Notes: a model not told the origin generated them from the sequence alone. 64,000 bases of DNA from Rhyacophila brunnea (GCA_022495005.1 JAGYXB010000563.1:372001-436000), one strand, 5' to 3'. Positions 48,039 to 60,937 are shown, counted from the stretch's first letter. A program made the numbers and translations.

Positions 48039-48478
48039 GTATGTTATTATTGAATTATGTGTATTTTTGTGATTTCGTCTGTGATTAATGAGGCGATATT
48101 AGATTTCTTCGCCTACCAAATTAACAATATAGGTACAACATATCACTGGATAATGATCGTCAATAATAAACAGATACTATAATATATTATTTGTACAAAT
48201 AAATCTTATAATTCAAATTACAATCTACAAAGTAAATGTTTTCTTTCATAAATCCTTCAATTATTAGTCCAAAACAATAATTTATTAAAACGAATGCAGG
48301 CAGATACACGATATTAGTACATACTATGTATTTGATATGCATACTGATTTATTTTTTAAATATTATTAGTGTTGCCATCTTTTATGTGCTAATTAAAGCA
48401 CAAGGGTCTAAAAATCATAGTATTTGGGAAAAGCTGTAGGTACCTACTACACGGAACATTTTATCATTGAATTGAAAT
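48039..48478 (+). other. probable start of a large intron
   Basis: AT-rich sequence after the splice donor at 48039, with no coding frame. If the exon at 47945 is real, everything from here to the window end could be first intron, since no matching acceptor plus coding exon was recognised. Confidence 0.35.
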
Positions 48479-48488
48479 TATAGTATTG

Positions 48489-48703
48489 TATTTCGGTCCC
48501 CGTGGTCCATTGCGTAACGCGCTGGCCTTTCATCCAGGGGCTCCGCGTTCGATTCCCGGTGAGGTTACAATATATCTATGCAATTTTATCGAAGTCTATA
48601 CTACGGTTCCACTACATTACTGTCATTGGGTAAACCTAATATATAAGTAAATATATATATATATATTTGTAAATATATTTATTCTAAATAAATAAATAAA
48701 AAC
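48489..48703 (+). mobile_element. tRNA-derived SINE with target duplications
   Basis: A 215-bp SINE. The head carries an A-box-like TGGTCCATTGCGTAACG and a B box CGTTCGATTCC at tRNA spacing. The body contains an (AT)n tract, and the tail is AAATAAATAAATAAAA. Flanks TATAGTATTG (48479-48488) and TATAGTACTG (48704-48713) match at 9 of 10 positions. It differs from SINE family A in body sequence. A related head may lie at 55648. Confidence 0.8.
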
Positions 48704-48713
48704 TATAGTACTG

Positions 48714-49345
48714 GTGGCTTCACTGGTTACTAATGGCACTCATTTATAAATTGATAAGAAGTAAACAATATTATATTATATTATTGGATATATTTTTAAA
48801 TGTATTTAATTACTCATATCTATGCATATGCACCGAATGACGATATAGTTCGACGATTCGTATATAAATAACACAAGATATAAATTTATAGGATATTATA
48901 ACAAAAATATATTCTCTTTAAGTCACTTTACGTAAATACGTCACAAGTACGGTGGAAATGCGTATGGATTATGAGAAATTGACTGATAACTGACAATAAA
49001 TTCAGCAAAGTCGAAAGGGGTTAATTTTAATTTCAGGACATTTAAATTTGCGGCGTCATACTGCTTCGCCAGTTTTGTCTTAGTTTTTGTTATTTATGAC
49101 AATTTTTAATTTTGCCTCAACGTGCTCCTTTCTTCTATGGGAACTCTTAACTTAACGTCATGTAAATTCATTCAAAGTACATTTGAGTTCATGGTGAGGT
49201 CAGTCTTCGGTAACTAGTCCTGAAGAATTCCTAGTCATTAAAAAATATCCTTCAAACGTATAAAACTTAGGGTCCTGTTATACGCCCAATTAAGACCAAG
49301 AGTGGTGCGGGGAGGATGTGTTTGATGATGCCATTAATTTCAATG
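48714..49345. other. AT-rich non-coding stretch
   Basis: No gene or complete element recognised. Confidence 0.4.
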
Positions 49346-49349
49346 AGTA

Positions 49350-49430
49350 TTTGAGCCATCGTATGGACTAATAGATTGAACAAGTCGCTAGTATCTATTT
49401 CTCGTAAAAACCGAAATCAGTGGTGGCCCA
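49350..49430 (+). mobile_element. SINE family A fragment, interrupted
   Basis: Plus-strand SINE body, with 'gtatggactaatagattgaa', 'tatttctcgtaaaaacc' and 'tggtggccca'. The expected continuation of the SINE tail, 'tatgatcc', reappears at 49888 after the inserted element N. The tRNA-like head is not recognisable. Confidence 0.6.
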
Positions 49431-49887
49431 TTCGTCGCCCTAAAAGCAAAAGGGTACTTGTAACATTTTGATGGTTTTGAGTTATGTATGTAGTTTTGTT
49501 CATATTTTTTCCGCAGTATAGGCTAAATAGCATTTGTGGAGCTAAATCTACAAAATCACAATTTACGACAGAAAATAAAGGTCACTTGTATATTGGTAAA
49601 CTAATCTTCAATTAACGTATAACAAAAACTTTACATGTTGGTACACAATTTTGCCAGTCTATGTGAAGTGGTTACAAAAATAATATAAGAAAAATGTACT
49701 ACTTATATCTAAAAACCTTTATAAATAAATTGCACTTCAATCTTTGAGTAATATCTGTTTTCAGAATTTTATTTCAAAATATTAAAAAATAAACTCCACA
49801 AGATTTTATTTTCACTCTCAAACTTAAAATGCATTTTTCTCAAAACTCTATTTTTGCGCAAGTGTCCTTTTGCTTTTGAGGCGACGA
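49431..49887. mobile_element. inverted-repeat element N inserted in a SINE
   Basis: About 457 bp. The left end is TTCGTCGCCCTAAAAGCAAA and the complement of the right end is TCGTCGCCTCAAAAGCAAAA. Both ends continue with AGG..ACTTG. The family A SINE reads 'gcccatatgatcc' where intact; here it is split as 'gccca' and 'tatgatcc'. This fits insertion at a TA with the left copy mutated, or a clean join. It has no coding capacity. Confidence 0.65.
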
Positions 49888-49912
49888 TATGATCCTTATA
49901 TGATCGAAAATG

Positions 49913-50652
49913 ATAAAAAAAGTTTACTTCAATATTGTAGTGAGTAGGTAATAGTTTTTAGAATTAGTTCGTGAATTTGTTCACCCATGTAATCATTGTC
50001 CAAGTACGTCTACATATCTCTGATACAAATTATTTTCTAATAACTTTCTCATCGTTTTACCAATAAAATTTACCTAACCAATGTCGATGGACTGTTAAAA
50101 CCTCCGTTGTGATAATTTTGTCAACATATTTTTTTTATTTAGCGTTTGTTTACATCAGATCTCAAATTTTAGTCAAAACTCTCAGTGTGCCACTCAAATA
50201 AAAAAATAATATTCAATACTGAACAATCTTAAAACTTTATGTATACAAAGTTTTAAGAACGTTAGATTCTTTATTATAGAAAAAACACAATTTTGAAAAT
50301 CCTCAGAAACGTAATATAGGTACACAGTATTAGAAAAATCTTTAAAAAAAAAAAAGTTGACCGAGTAAGACTTGAACTGACGTCTTTCACTTTCCGGGTG
50401 AGTACTCGACCCCTAAGCTATAGATCCATCTATAATTAATGCGAATTATTTCTTATATTTACGTTTTGGTAGAATTTGAAGTACCCCACCCCAGGCTATT
50501 CACAATTGTGTTTTTTTTTTCAAAAATAGATTTATGAAATTAAAGAAAGCTTTCACAAATGAGACAGCAATACTTCCAATACATGTATACATTTCTTCAG
50601 AGCTTTTACAAATTTAATACTCGTTGATAACGAGTCCTTAGATTCTGTTATT
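49913..50652. other. non-coding stretch with a tRNA-like SINE head
   Basis: No gene. At about 50371-50432, on the minus strand, an A-box-like TAGCTTAGGGG and a B-box-like AGTTCAAGTC at tRNA spacing suggest a SINE head. A T-free A-run (50342-50355) beyond the B box could be part of its tail. It is probably a decayed SINE. Confidence 0.45.
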
Positions 50653-50654
50653 TA

Positions 50655-51956
50655 CGAGGGTGGGTCAATAAGTCCTTAGAAAAGCCGACAGGTGGCGCGA
50701 CTAGTACTGTAAGCGGTTTGTTTTCATGCAGCGGCAATACCGATTCAGTATGCTGCGAAGTTTCAATCAGATTGGTCGGGTTGTTGTGTGTTTCTCGTAT
50801 ATTTAAAAAAAAAATTTGCTTGTGGAAAATGGAAAAATGGAAAATGGAGAAAATTGAGTTTAGAGCTGTTATTAAACATTTTAATATAAAAGGGTTAACA
50901 GCAAAGGAAATAAAAAATGAGTTGATTTAGTTCACGGCATATCTGCTCCTTCACTTGCAACTATTTATAACTGGTTAAATGAATTTAAACGTGGTCGTAC
51001 ATCAACAAAGGATGAACCACGCTCAGGACGTCCTGTAGAGGTGACTACACCAGAAATGATCAATAAAATCCATGATATGGTGTTAAGTGACCGAAGATTA
51101 AAGTTGAGTTAGATAATTGAGGTTACAGGGATCTCAAAAGGTAGCGTCATTTCTATTTTACATGACAAATTGGGCATGAAAAATATTTCTGCAAGATGGG
51201 CGCCGCGTTTGCTCACAGTCGACAATAAACGCAATAGGGTGGTGGCCTCTAAAGCCCTGTTGTCGCTCATGCAACGCAATCCGGATGAATTTTTTTCGTC
51301 GCTTTGTGACTGTAGATGAAACATGGATACACCACTATACTCCCGAGACGAAAGAACAGTCAAAGCAGTGGATTGCGAAGGCAAACCATGTCCAAAGAAG
51401 GCGAAAACCGTAAAATCAGCTGGTAAGGTTATGGCTACTGTATTTTGGGATGCACGTGGAATTATTTTCGTTGACTATTTGGAAAAAGGAAAAACAATAA
51501 CAGGGGATTATTATGCATCTTTATTGGACCAGCTAAAAAGCAAAATTGAAGAAAAACGGCCTCATTTAAACAGGAAAAAAATCCTCTTTCATCAGGACAA
51601 TGCCCGTGTTCACACATGTTTACGATCAATGGCTAAAATTGAAGAATTGAAGTTCGAATTGGTCGACCACCCACCGTATTCGCCAGATTTAGCCCCCAGT
51701 GACTTTTTCCTTTTCCCAAACTTAAAAAAATGGCTAAGTGGACAACGTTTTTTTTCAAATGAAGAAGCCATCGATCGGACAAATGCTTATTTTGAGGACC
51801 TTCCGAAAACTTATTTTTCTGACGGTTTAAAAAAAATTGAGAAACGTCTAACCAAGTGTATTGAGCTCCAAGGAGATTATGTTGAGAAATAAAAAAAAAT
51901 ACAAAAATAAAAACTGTTTTAATGCTTTTTTCTAAGGAATTATTGACCCACCCTCG
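50655..51956 (+). mobile_element. mariner element (D,D34D), complete ends, dead transposase
   Basis: A 1,302-bp element with terminal inverted repeats of about 28 bp. Both ends read CGAGGGTGGGTCAATAA and differ by one base over the first 28. TA is duplicated at 50653-50654 and 51957-51958. Length, TA target and the encoded protein all fit the mariner family. The ends are well preserved, but the transposase is broken (next entry), so the copy could move only with help from an intact relative. Confidence 0.95.
50844..51892 (+). pseudogene. mariner transposase, frameshifted
   Basis: The N-terminus starts MEKIEFRAVIKHFNIKGLTA, a typical mariner HTH region. An earlier in-frame ATG at 50829 is less likely. 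One base appears lost near 50927. The frame then continues through an HTH segment and GRPVEVTTPEM to a nonsense TAG at 51110-51112. An extra T in the T-run near 51290-51296 and another lost base near 51380 shift the catalytic part again. From about 51385 to 51892 the C-terminal half is open. Catalytic residues are visible as VDETW (before the third shift), HQDNARVHT, and SPDLAPSDFF, with 34 residues between the last two aspartates. Frameshifts and the stop were inferred against remembered mariner proteins. Confidence 0.92.
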
Positions 51957-51958
51957 TA

Positions 51959-54346
51959 GATAAATTAAGTTATTCACAGAAAAAAATGATGGAAGTCTAC
52001 CATCATGTTTGTGCTTATAGAGTAGTTTTTATGTCGTGTCACATCAGAGATTTTAACAGATTAAAAAAGTACCGCTACACTTTCCTTTACAAAATATGCA
52101 ATTGATAATTATACAGATGAGTGATAATCTTATAGTTACAAGTTAAGTTCTTTCAAAAGTCTATTAATCTTCATTACCAGTATGAAGTTCCAATTACAAG
52201 AAGCCATCAATATTACATTAACTACCTAACTGTTGTATGGAGTCGATTACACATGTACCTACTTACTTGCATGTTATTACATTACCATAGTGTTGAGTAC
52301 ATTTCATATGTAGGGTTGCCATAAATGAAGAGCAAAAATATGGTTAAGCTATAAATCTGAGATGAGAATTTGGACTGGTATTTACAAAATGAAAAAACCC
52401 AGATATGTTTATTGATTTGATTGTAATAATAATATAAAACCTGTAAAAGGTATGTACAATAAATATTAATTGGAAATATAGTTAAATTGCATTACAACAA
52501 CAATCATGAACCTAACTAGGTTGGTCCTCCGTTCATAATTTGTCTAGACTAAAACGCTAGTAAAATACAGTGGTGGTCTAGTACAGGAATGAAGAAGATT
52601 TTTTGATTGATCTGGCTTAATTTTTTTTGTATTGGGTAAACGACGCCATCTTGGTAAAACGGTGGCCAAAAAGAATTTTCGGTAAAATTTCCATATTTAT
52701 TTTTAAATTGAAAAAAGGATCGTTAAATTTTCCACAAAAAGGGTATGTTACATATTTTTGGTAAGATATAAGTTCGGTCAATGAAATATTACCCAAAACC
52801 CGTTTTTGACCAGCCTTTTTATGTATTGATTGTACGATTGTATGGGCTGATAATCTGACTAATAATGCGCAGTCAAGAAACTTCAATTGAATAAAAATTG
52901 AAAAAAAACCGCGTTTTTATTCCATTGCAATTTTCTATTATTCAATTTTATCCTTGTCAGCGTCAAATAAGAACTTTACAAGACTGTCTTCTAAAAGTTT
53001 AATCAATTTCATATGTAGTTATTTGTCCTTGGAAATATCTTAAAGCGTATTAGTATTTTATCTCTGTCCGTCAATTGAGCAGGATTTTTTCATAGAATCC
53101 TATCTTATATTAATATTTAGTATTTTAAATTTATATTCATTTTAAGATTTAAATAAAAGACGAATAAAAATATAATATTAAGATTAAAATGATTTGTTCT
53201 ACGAAATTTGTATTTATTCACACGTGACCGGTACGGTAAATACGGGAACCTATGTGACAACGCAACGTATACATAAGATGTGTATTGAAGTCGAAAATCG
53301 TCAATATTCAAAATTGCACTTTTAAAGCTCTGTGTAATATATAAATTGAAATATTATAATTTTTTTTGTTACACCGCATCGTAAAGCTATATAAATTAAA
53401 TAAAAGGTGATCCCAATTAAAAAAAAATTGTTTGAGGTATCAACGCAGGCGTACACGGATATTATATTTATGTTTTATCAAGCAGTGCAACTCAGGCAAA
53501 TAAACAGGAAGTAAGTAGTTGACAGATAGTAAAAACTATCAGTTGATTTATAATAGTCCAACGGGAAAAGCAGCAGGAATAATAATTATATAATAACAAA
53601 AAAAGTCTAAAATTTTATGGGTGATGTCTTTCAGGTGAGAATAAAATTCTTATGGTGTTGTAATAATGGTTATAATAAATTATGATAAGCTATTTATTTT
53701 TTGTCCTATTGTTGCATTATGTAGTTTAAGTCTGGGAAAGTATTCAGGAAGGCTAGAAAATCGTTAAAATTAATTGACTCAATGTGAGAAATTTCTTGAC
53801 TAATTAATAACTCAAATAAAAAACGAGTTACCTAAGTTAGGTTTCTTAATGTTTGCCTGAAATATAATTTAATACATACATTATTGTTAGGAAGTTTTTC
53901 AACATAATATTTTAATGTAGGTCAGATATGTGTATATACAGTTATTACGTAAAAATAAATATATAATAACGGATTGTTGACAATATATTATGCAATCCGA
54001 TTAAAGATTGAACTTTTGTAATATTTTCATATATACACTAATTTTACAGTTTTATTTTTCTTGTCTTTCTAGGTAATTAATATGCACTGCCGGAAGTAGT
54101 ATATTCCCACTTTGATTTATGAATATTCCGAAATCCGGGGACTAGCTTTTATTTGATTTGCATTACTTATGAAAATTATAAGTATGAAAATTGTAGTTCA
54201 AGTCTTAATAGTATAATAATTTTCTTAATTAGTAGGCCGGCTATTTTAATAAACTATATAACGGTATTCTTTATTTGAAATATCGTAGATCCTATTGATC
54301 ATATAATTAGGACGATAGATAAAAATCTTGAAAAAATATAATATAT
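51959..54346. other. AT-rich non-coding stretch
   Basis: No gene or complete element recognised over about 2.4 kb. Chance ORFs of up to 89 codons lack motifs. Probably intronic if the exon at 47945 is real. Confidence 0.4.
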
Positions 54347-54391
54347 TAGGTTGCTAATCTACAAAATAATATTTTGTAGATTAGCAACCTA
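54347..54391. repeat. 45-bp perfect palindrome
   Basis: Two 21-base arms, the first beginning TAGGTTGCTAATC and the second ending GATTAGCAACCTA, surround AAT. The arms are exact complements. The sequence can form a cruciform or, as RNA, a 21-bp hairpin with a 3-base loop. No other copy was seen. Confidence 0.85.
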
Positions 54392-55645
54392 GAATGTGTA
54401 AATATTTATTTAAAATTTGTCTGCAATCCTGGACAATGAAAATAATTTGGGATTATTGAAAAGATGAAATTTTCATACTAAAAAAATTCATATAAACATT
54501 TTTACGTTTCGGAACTTAAGCAGATTAAAATTTGATAGAAACGTAAAAATATCCCTAATAATATAGGCCTCTACTTTTGATTTCCACTTTAGTTAAATGT
54601 GATGGTAAATTAGTTTTTCTCCTTATTTACTTTTGTACGAAGACCCAATTATATTAAAAATATTTGAATAAAATATTCACTATTTCCCGTATTTTAGATT
54701 TGTGTGCGTATGATTAGTTATTGAAATTTAATGCAAATATTACCGATCGATTAAGATTAAAGTTACTAACTTTCACGTAATTAAAATTTGTGATTGACAG
54801 CATATTTTACAAATAGTTACGAGCAATAAAACATTTACAAGAATTTCTTCTCAGATTCTGGTGTTCGAATAGCGCAACATTTTTTAAACTAGTAAACAAA
54901 TAAATAATAGCTAACTATTTTACTGCGATAACCATTCAGTTTAATCACATTCCAATATTGCTTACAAATAAAAACGGTGGCAACTTTCTCTCGACCACAT
55001 AAAAATGCATCCATTTTAAATGAGTTTAAGCCTACTTATTGAATGTTATCAATAAGCCTCTTTTTAGCCACAAACATGAATCACGTTTTTATTTATATTT
55101 CCATTGTGAACTCATTTTATTCATTTTTGTGGTAAATTATCGCTTTAAATAAATTTTATTCGCTTTTGAGTTTTCTTCGGATTTAAGTGAGCGTTTCGTG
55201 TTTATTCGTGTTATTTATTTAAGTAGTGCAATAAAATAGATTGCCGGAAACCACTCAGCCGATCGCAAAACTATTTGCTACGGAAGTGCAATGATCAATA
55301 TTGATATCATCATTAACGGACTCGCCCATAAATGTTGTCAGTAACTAGCTACGCCATCCAGAGTGTTTCAATCACTGAGTATAGAGTCAGTCTGAATAAA
55401 GCCATACAATTACATCTTTAGATTGTAAGTCATATATTGTGTTACTGGAAATCTAACTCAATATTTAGTTATATACAACGGCGCGCGCACTAGGGTCCGG
55501 ACATATTATTTCTTTTTATTCTTCATCATGACCGTATGTCTGAGGATCGTAACCCGGATTACGTGGCTGTCGAACAGTCTTGTAAATGGGTTTATCCTGC
55601 TTCTCTCGGCATTCTATATAAGACCTGTGGTACTAATAAATTGTG
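54392..55645. other. AT-rich non-coding stretch
   Basis: No gene or element recognised. Confidence 0.4.
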
Positions 55646-55647
55646 CA

Positions 55648-55712
55648 GGTGGCTCTCGTGGTGCAGTGTGTAAGGCGCTTGCCTTCCACCCGAGATTTCT
55701 GGGTTCGAGGAC
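55648..55712 (+). mobile_element. tRNA-like SINE head
   Basis: The sequence GGTGGCTCTCGTGGTGCAGT leads into a B-box region, GGGTTCGAGG, at tRNA spacing. It resembles the SINE head at 48489. The body after it is not conserved. The 80-codon ORF through it is not protein coding. Confidence 0.45.
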
Positions 55713-55984
55713 ACAATATTTATGTGTTTTTCTCAAAGCCTGGGTGTTTGTGATTGTTCAAAATTACTAACAACCACCTTGTACAAAAAAGCAAGGACAT
55801 GGTTATTAATAATGGAAAAAAAAAATTGGTGCATTTATCTTCCAATGTTTGCTTAAATATTTCAATGGGACATGTCCAAAATAAAAGACAGTGTAAACAA
55901 CACAAACGGACACTGACGATCCTAATAATTATGGTCATTAAGCCTCGTGCACTCGACAACCACTTATCGATGCGATAACCACTT

Positions 55985-56600
55985 GTTGGTGAACACCTTT
56001 AGTTATACTTTCAGGGCTGGTTTTTATCACTAGACCCAAAGTGTGGAGTGTCTGGATATGGGGAATATATCCGGAATATACGGGGTCCACGGTTGAAGTG
56101 ATGTGAAGCTTATAAGTGAAGGCTACTACCAGTATGTCCCTTCACTTAGTCGCTCCAGCGCGTTGACTTCCTCTACTTTGCATTCCCTGGACGCTACCTA
56201 AATCCACCAGTCGTTATCCGGTCCGCGCCGAACAATATGTCAAAAAAATTCCAGAATGCGTCTCAAACATGTTGTCGAAAGCAGTTACTTTATCTGGAGT
56301 CTCTGGATAATTGACTGGTTCATCCTGTGCTCTATCCAATAAATACAAAGCATTCGACGCCAATACTATGTTTGCCCTTTCCCGCAGACTCCATGACTCG
56401 ATACCTTAAAAAAATATGGAGAACACTAATGTTTGTGCAAGCATCATTGTCATGGCAATTGAAATTCTCCGATCCTTCCAGATAGTGGTAAGACGTGTCA
56501 TCACATTTTTCGCGATCTGTCTGAGCCTTCTTATTTCTGCTTCACATCCGTCTTTTCCACATATAGTCGATTGTATAATATTACAATACATTTCAATGAT
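55985..56600 (-). pseudogene. RTE-like LINE reverse-transcriptase fragment
   Basis: On the minus strand, 56406-56591 encodes STICGKDGCEAEIRRLRQIA followed by KNVMTRLTTIWKDRRISIAM and a short hydrophobic end. This is the segment of RTE-like LINE proteins just after the polymerase core, where C..EI..R...A and l..iW...r.s...K are conserved. Sequence to the left (55985-56405) continues towards the C-terminus in broken frames. It is truncated at both ends. Parallel fragments lie at 45410 and 60395. Confidence 0.7.
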
Positions 56601-56609
56601 ATACTTACA

Positions 56610-57451
56610 AATACCAATATTCTGTGCAACATACGGAACGCTTTTTTTTTAATTTTACAAAGAAAAGAACAAATATGGTATGAAATAATACTGAAAAGTC
56701 CTATCAAAACATGGTTTTGAATAGACTAAAAAATCTCTGAACAAAATTGCATTTCACTGAAAGGTCTCGCATTGACGATACGGTTCACATCTCGCGAAAT
56801 TGTTTCCAGCATGTCGAGTGAAAACTAAACGGACATTGTTGGAACAGTCCGTTTTCCATTAGGGCGAGTGTCGTGTACTTCCGGACACGGCGATAACAAA
56901 GCAATGCACTGACATGTTTTAATATTCCAGTTATTACAATTTCTCTTGGAGACCAGGTGTAATTTCCCAAAGGAAATGGGTACGCTCAAAAGTTTGATAA
57001 GAGAAAATGAAAAGGATATAAATTTTGCAAATATATATAATTAATATATGTATTATTGTTCGTTGCATGTTATTATTAGACAAAATACTAGTACGTAAAT
57101 ATTACATTAAGTATATATTTGTATTGATGTATCTGTATGTACGTCTGTAACGCAGAGCAATACACCACAGCGCACACACACATATGCAAAAGAGTTTGCG
57201 TCTTTGTTGCACAATCGCATACATAGTACGCTCACGTTGAATTTCGCACATACGCATTCACTGCATTATATTTAAGTTCTGTTAATTATTTTGCGACAAT
57301 ACTAATAAAACGCACGTAAAATATACCAGCTTTATCGAAATAGATATCTAACAATCTACCCATATCAGTACATATTCAAACTGACGCATTTTTTAGCTAT
57401 GAATACATTGTTGTGCTTTGGTTATGATTTAAAAATAGTATTATTATTAGT
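56610..57451. other. non-coding stretch
   Basis: No gene recognised. A 61-codon minus-strand ORF (56785-56970) has no motif. A CA/TG-rich patch lies around 57165-57190. Confidence 0.4.
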
Positions 57452-57455
57452 TTAA

Positions 57456-58845
57456 GGGGGGACATGCTCGTCGAAGGTCAAAATTGAGTTTTTATTGTAT
57501 TTTCAAACCATGATCCTGGACACTCCTTAAACGTTGTAGATAATCTATTTATATAATTTTGAAGCCTTATTATCCTTTATAGTTATTTTAAACATTTGAT
57601 GACTGCATAAAGTATTTTTGTTACATAAAATAGTATTCTTTTAAACCTCTCGCTCTAATGTTTTAGAATATAGTCATATTTCGGTACATAACTGTGCAGT
57701 GGTGTTAAGATTTTTTACATTTATTCATTTTTAAACGCATTTATAAAACCATTAGTATAATTTATGTCGAGATAATTTTTGTAAAATATTCACGATAAAA
57801 AATTATATTGATAATCTCTGTGATCCCAAATTTGACAGAATTAGGCATTTTATTATTCAAAAAATCGGCAAGATTAACACATTTGAAGATAATTCTAAAG
57901 ATATTTATTATAAGCTATGTCTTTGACCATTCAAGTGTGATAAATATCTTATGAATAATGATTGCTTTATAATAATTATTGACCTAAGAATAAGGTAGTG
58001 TTTTTTTGAAATACGCCATTTCTTTTGTCATTCCCCAGTGGTTAAGCTACAACATACGGCCGTAGCCATAAATTGACAAACTATAATTGAAGTAGGGAGT
58101 AAAATGATATTGACGCGCGTGTTTGAACATGTACCGTTTAAAAAATAAAAAAATAAATTCGGTTAGGTACATGTTCAAACACGCGCGTTAACATAATTTT
58201 ACTCCCTACTTTAATTATAGTTTGTCAATTTATGGCTACGGCCGTATGTTGTAGCTTAACCACTGGGGAATGACAAAAGAAATGGCGTATTTCAAAAAAA
58301 CACTACCTTATTCTTAGGTCAATAATTATTATAAAGCAATCATTATTCATAAGATGTTTATCACACTTGAATGGTCAAAGACATAGCTTATAATAAATAT
58401 CTTTAGAATCATCTTCAAATGTGTTAATCTTGCCGATTTTTTGAATAATAAAATGCCTAATTCTTGTCAAATTTGGGATCACAGAGATTATCAATATAAA
58501 TTTTTATCGTGAATATTTTACAAAAATTATCTCGTAATAAATTATACTAATGGTTTTATAAATGCGTTTAAAAATGAATAAATGTAAAAAATCTTAACAC
58601 CACTGCACAGTTATGTACCGAAATATGACTATATTCTAAAACATTAGAGCGAGAGGTTTAAAAGAATACTATTTTATGTAACAAAAATACTTTATGCAGT
58701 CATCAAATGTTTAAAATAACTATAAAGATAATAAGGCTTCAAAATTATATAAATAGATTATCTACAACGTTTAAGGAGTGTCCAGTATCATGGTTTGAAA
58801 ATACAATAAAAACTCAATTTTGACCTTCGACGAGCATGTCCCCCC
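57456..58845. mobile_element. TTAA foldback element, copy 3
   Basis: A 1,390-bp element flanked by TTAA (57452-57455 and 58846-58849). The ends are GGGGGGACATGCTCG and its complement. The two arms, about 680 bp each, meet at a short A/T loop around 58137-58165. It differs from copy 2 at only scattered positions by eye, which points to recent movement. It has no coding capacity. It lies in what may be the first intron of the gene starting at 47945, where it could be transcribed as part of the pre-mRNA. Confidence 0.92.
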
Positions 58846-58849
58846 TTAA

Positions 58850-60075
58850 TAGTTTTATCGAGTGCATCGACAAGAGTTTTGCATGTTACAAGTCCACAAC
58901 AGCAACTTTTCAGGAGACTTTATAAGGAGAATTTATAAGTTATAAACTGTGATAACTATTAATTGGTGAACTATTTTTTTATTCAGCAAATAATTTAGAA
59001 GATTTGATAATGTAACATTCTTTATTGAATATATATAATTTGGAAACAATTTATATATATAATATATCTAATAGAAAGAAATCCTCGTTGAAAAAGTCTG
59101 CTAGCAATTAAGGTAAATACCTATTATTGGTACCTTGTTTCAAACCACAAAAGCCGGTTGCCAAAATTAACTTAATTTGTTGTGAAGTGCTTCAGAAGTT
59201 CTTGTGAAGTTCTACCGGGCTTTAAAACAGCATTTATATTATAATATAGTAAATTAATGAACATGTTTTATAAAATAAAGTACCTACTATCAAACACATA
59301 ATGTAATTATTATGTTTATTTTAAATTCTATATCAATACACGAAAATCATAGTTTTATTCGAAATTCAAACATATTATTTGCCTTTGTTGTTGTTGGTGA
59401 AAAACAGTTAAAATAATAGTATTATGAATATTTATTCATTTCGATAGTATAAGTTATTTTTAAAGTATTACCAATAAAAAAATATATAATTATCGTGAAT
59501 ATAATATTACGATAACATCTGATATATTTTACATTGGTCTATTAATCTTGTACATGTATGTAACTAAGTTCGATCGATTCACGTCAAGAACGCCGAAGAA
59601 CTAGTTCCTATTCTCACGATCATATTTATGCAGTTGCACGACTATTTCAAATAATGCAAACTTCAATAACGTTGAATGTTGTTGATTCTGCAAAATTGTG
59701 CAGCCCTGATAAAATATATGTACATGTTATATGCACGAAAATGTAAAATAAGCTTCGATTATATTGTAAATTCAACTTACAATGGATTACATTGTTGTAA
59801 AATAATATAATAAGGTACTATTCTAACGATCGGGCGCTGTAGATAACTATAGTGAAAATACATTTGCTCAATTATTAGAAGGTCTTGAGTTGGAGTCTCT
59901 GTTAAGTCACCTTACATAAAAGATAGTTACTTACCCTTATGTTGTCTCTTTATTAGAAGTATATATTTAGAATCGAAACATGAATTTTCATCACAACATA
60001 GAAGAAAGGTTTCTTGTATCAATAATATGTTATATTGTCAGATATTCATTAAGGTACATGCTCATTTAAAAAATA
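58850..60075. other. AT-rich non-coding stretch
   Basis: No gene or complete element recognised. Confidence 0.4.
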
Positions 60076-60250
60076 ACCATGTCCGATCCCAAAAAGATCA
60101 TAATATGAGCCTCTACAGGGAGGTTGTATTAACAAATTACGAGAAATGGCTGTTAGCCACTTGTTAAAACTGTTGGGTCCGTATACTCTGGTTCCAAAAC
60201 AACATGAAAAATTTCCAAATCCAGGATTCCAACCTCGGTCATCGTGGGCG
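60076..60250 (-). mobile_element. SINE family A, diverged copy
   Basis: Minus-strand family A copy with 'ccatgtccgatccc', 'gagcctctacag', 'attacgagaaatggctgtta' and a tRNA-like head ending 'catcgtgggcg'. The B box is damaged (GGTTGGAATCC), and the copy is shorter than the one at 39125. Confidence 0.65.
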
Positions 60251-60394
60251 TGGTTAGTAGATACATAGCATTATATATTTATTTCAATTATTAAATAAAT
60301 ATAAGCCAGATATAGAATAAACTTTAATCACGGAAATTTCCGGGTCCGGTATGATAAGTAGTATAAGTATTTAAAAGCATTGTATTAAACTCTT

Positions 60395-60860
60395 CTTATC
60401 CAATGTTTCGTCATGGCTAAGAATCGTGACCACCTTGAAATTCAATTGTCTTCTGCGTGACTAAGACCCTCCTCTCCACCCCTCACGGTTTTCTAGTTCT
60501 CACAGGGTAGAGTGAATGTAGCCCCCAGTAACCTCGTTCAGCGATGCTCTTCATCTGCTTCGCGTTCCTTAGAAGGTACTTAAAACCACCATTCGATTCA
60601 GGTTATTTGTAAATAAATAAATATGAATGATTCGGTAACAGCATCATATTTCAAAGGCATTAATTTCCTTTCGATTCCTTGCCCTCGTTGTCCATGACTA
60701 GACACCGTACAAAAATATGGAGAACACTAATGTTTTCACAATTATAATTTAGTGGCAATTAAGATGTCTCAATTCTTTCAAATAGTTCTCAGACGTGTCA
60801 TCGCATTTTGTGTTTTGTTATTTCTTCTTCACATCCTCTTTTTCCACTAATGATCGATAC
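60395..60860 (-). pseudogene. RTE-like LINE fragment, rearranged
   Basis: Same family and strand as 45410 and 55985. Shared words include 'aagaatcgtgaccacc', 'aatatggagaacactaatgt', 'cagacgtgtcatc' and 'ttcttcacatcc'. About 60-80 bp around 60605-60690 is not shared, and a block present in the other copies is missing. No open frame remains. Confidence 0.6.
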
Positions 60861-60937
60861 CAAAATAAATATACCTACAAACTCGTCCACTTTTACTCGA
60901 TCTTGGAGTGTACTTGTACTGCGGGTAGAAGGTTACC

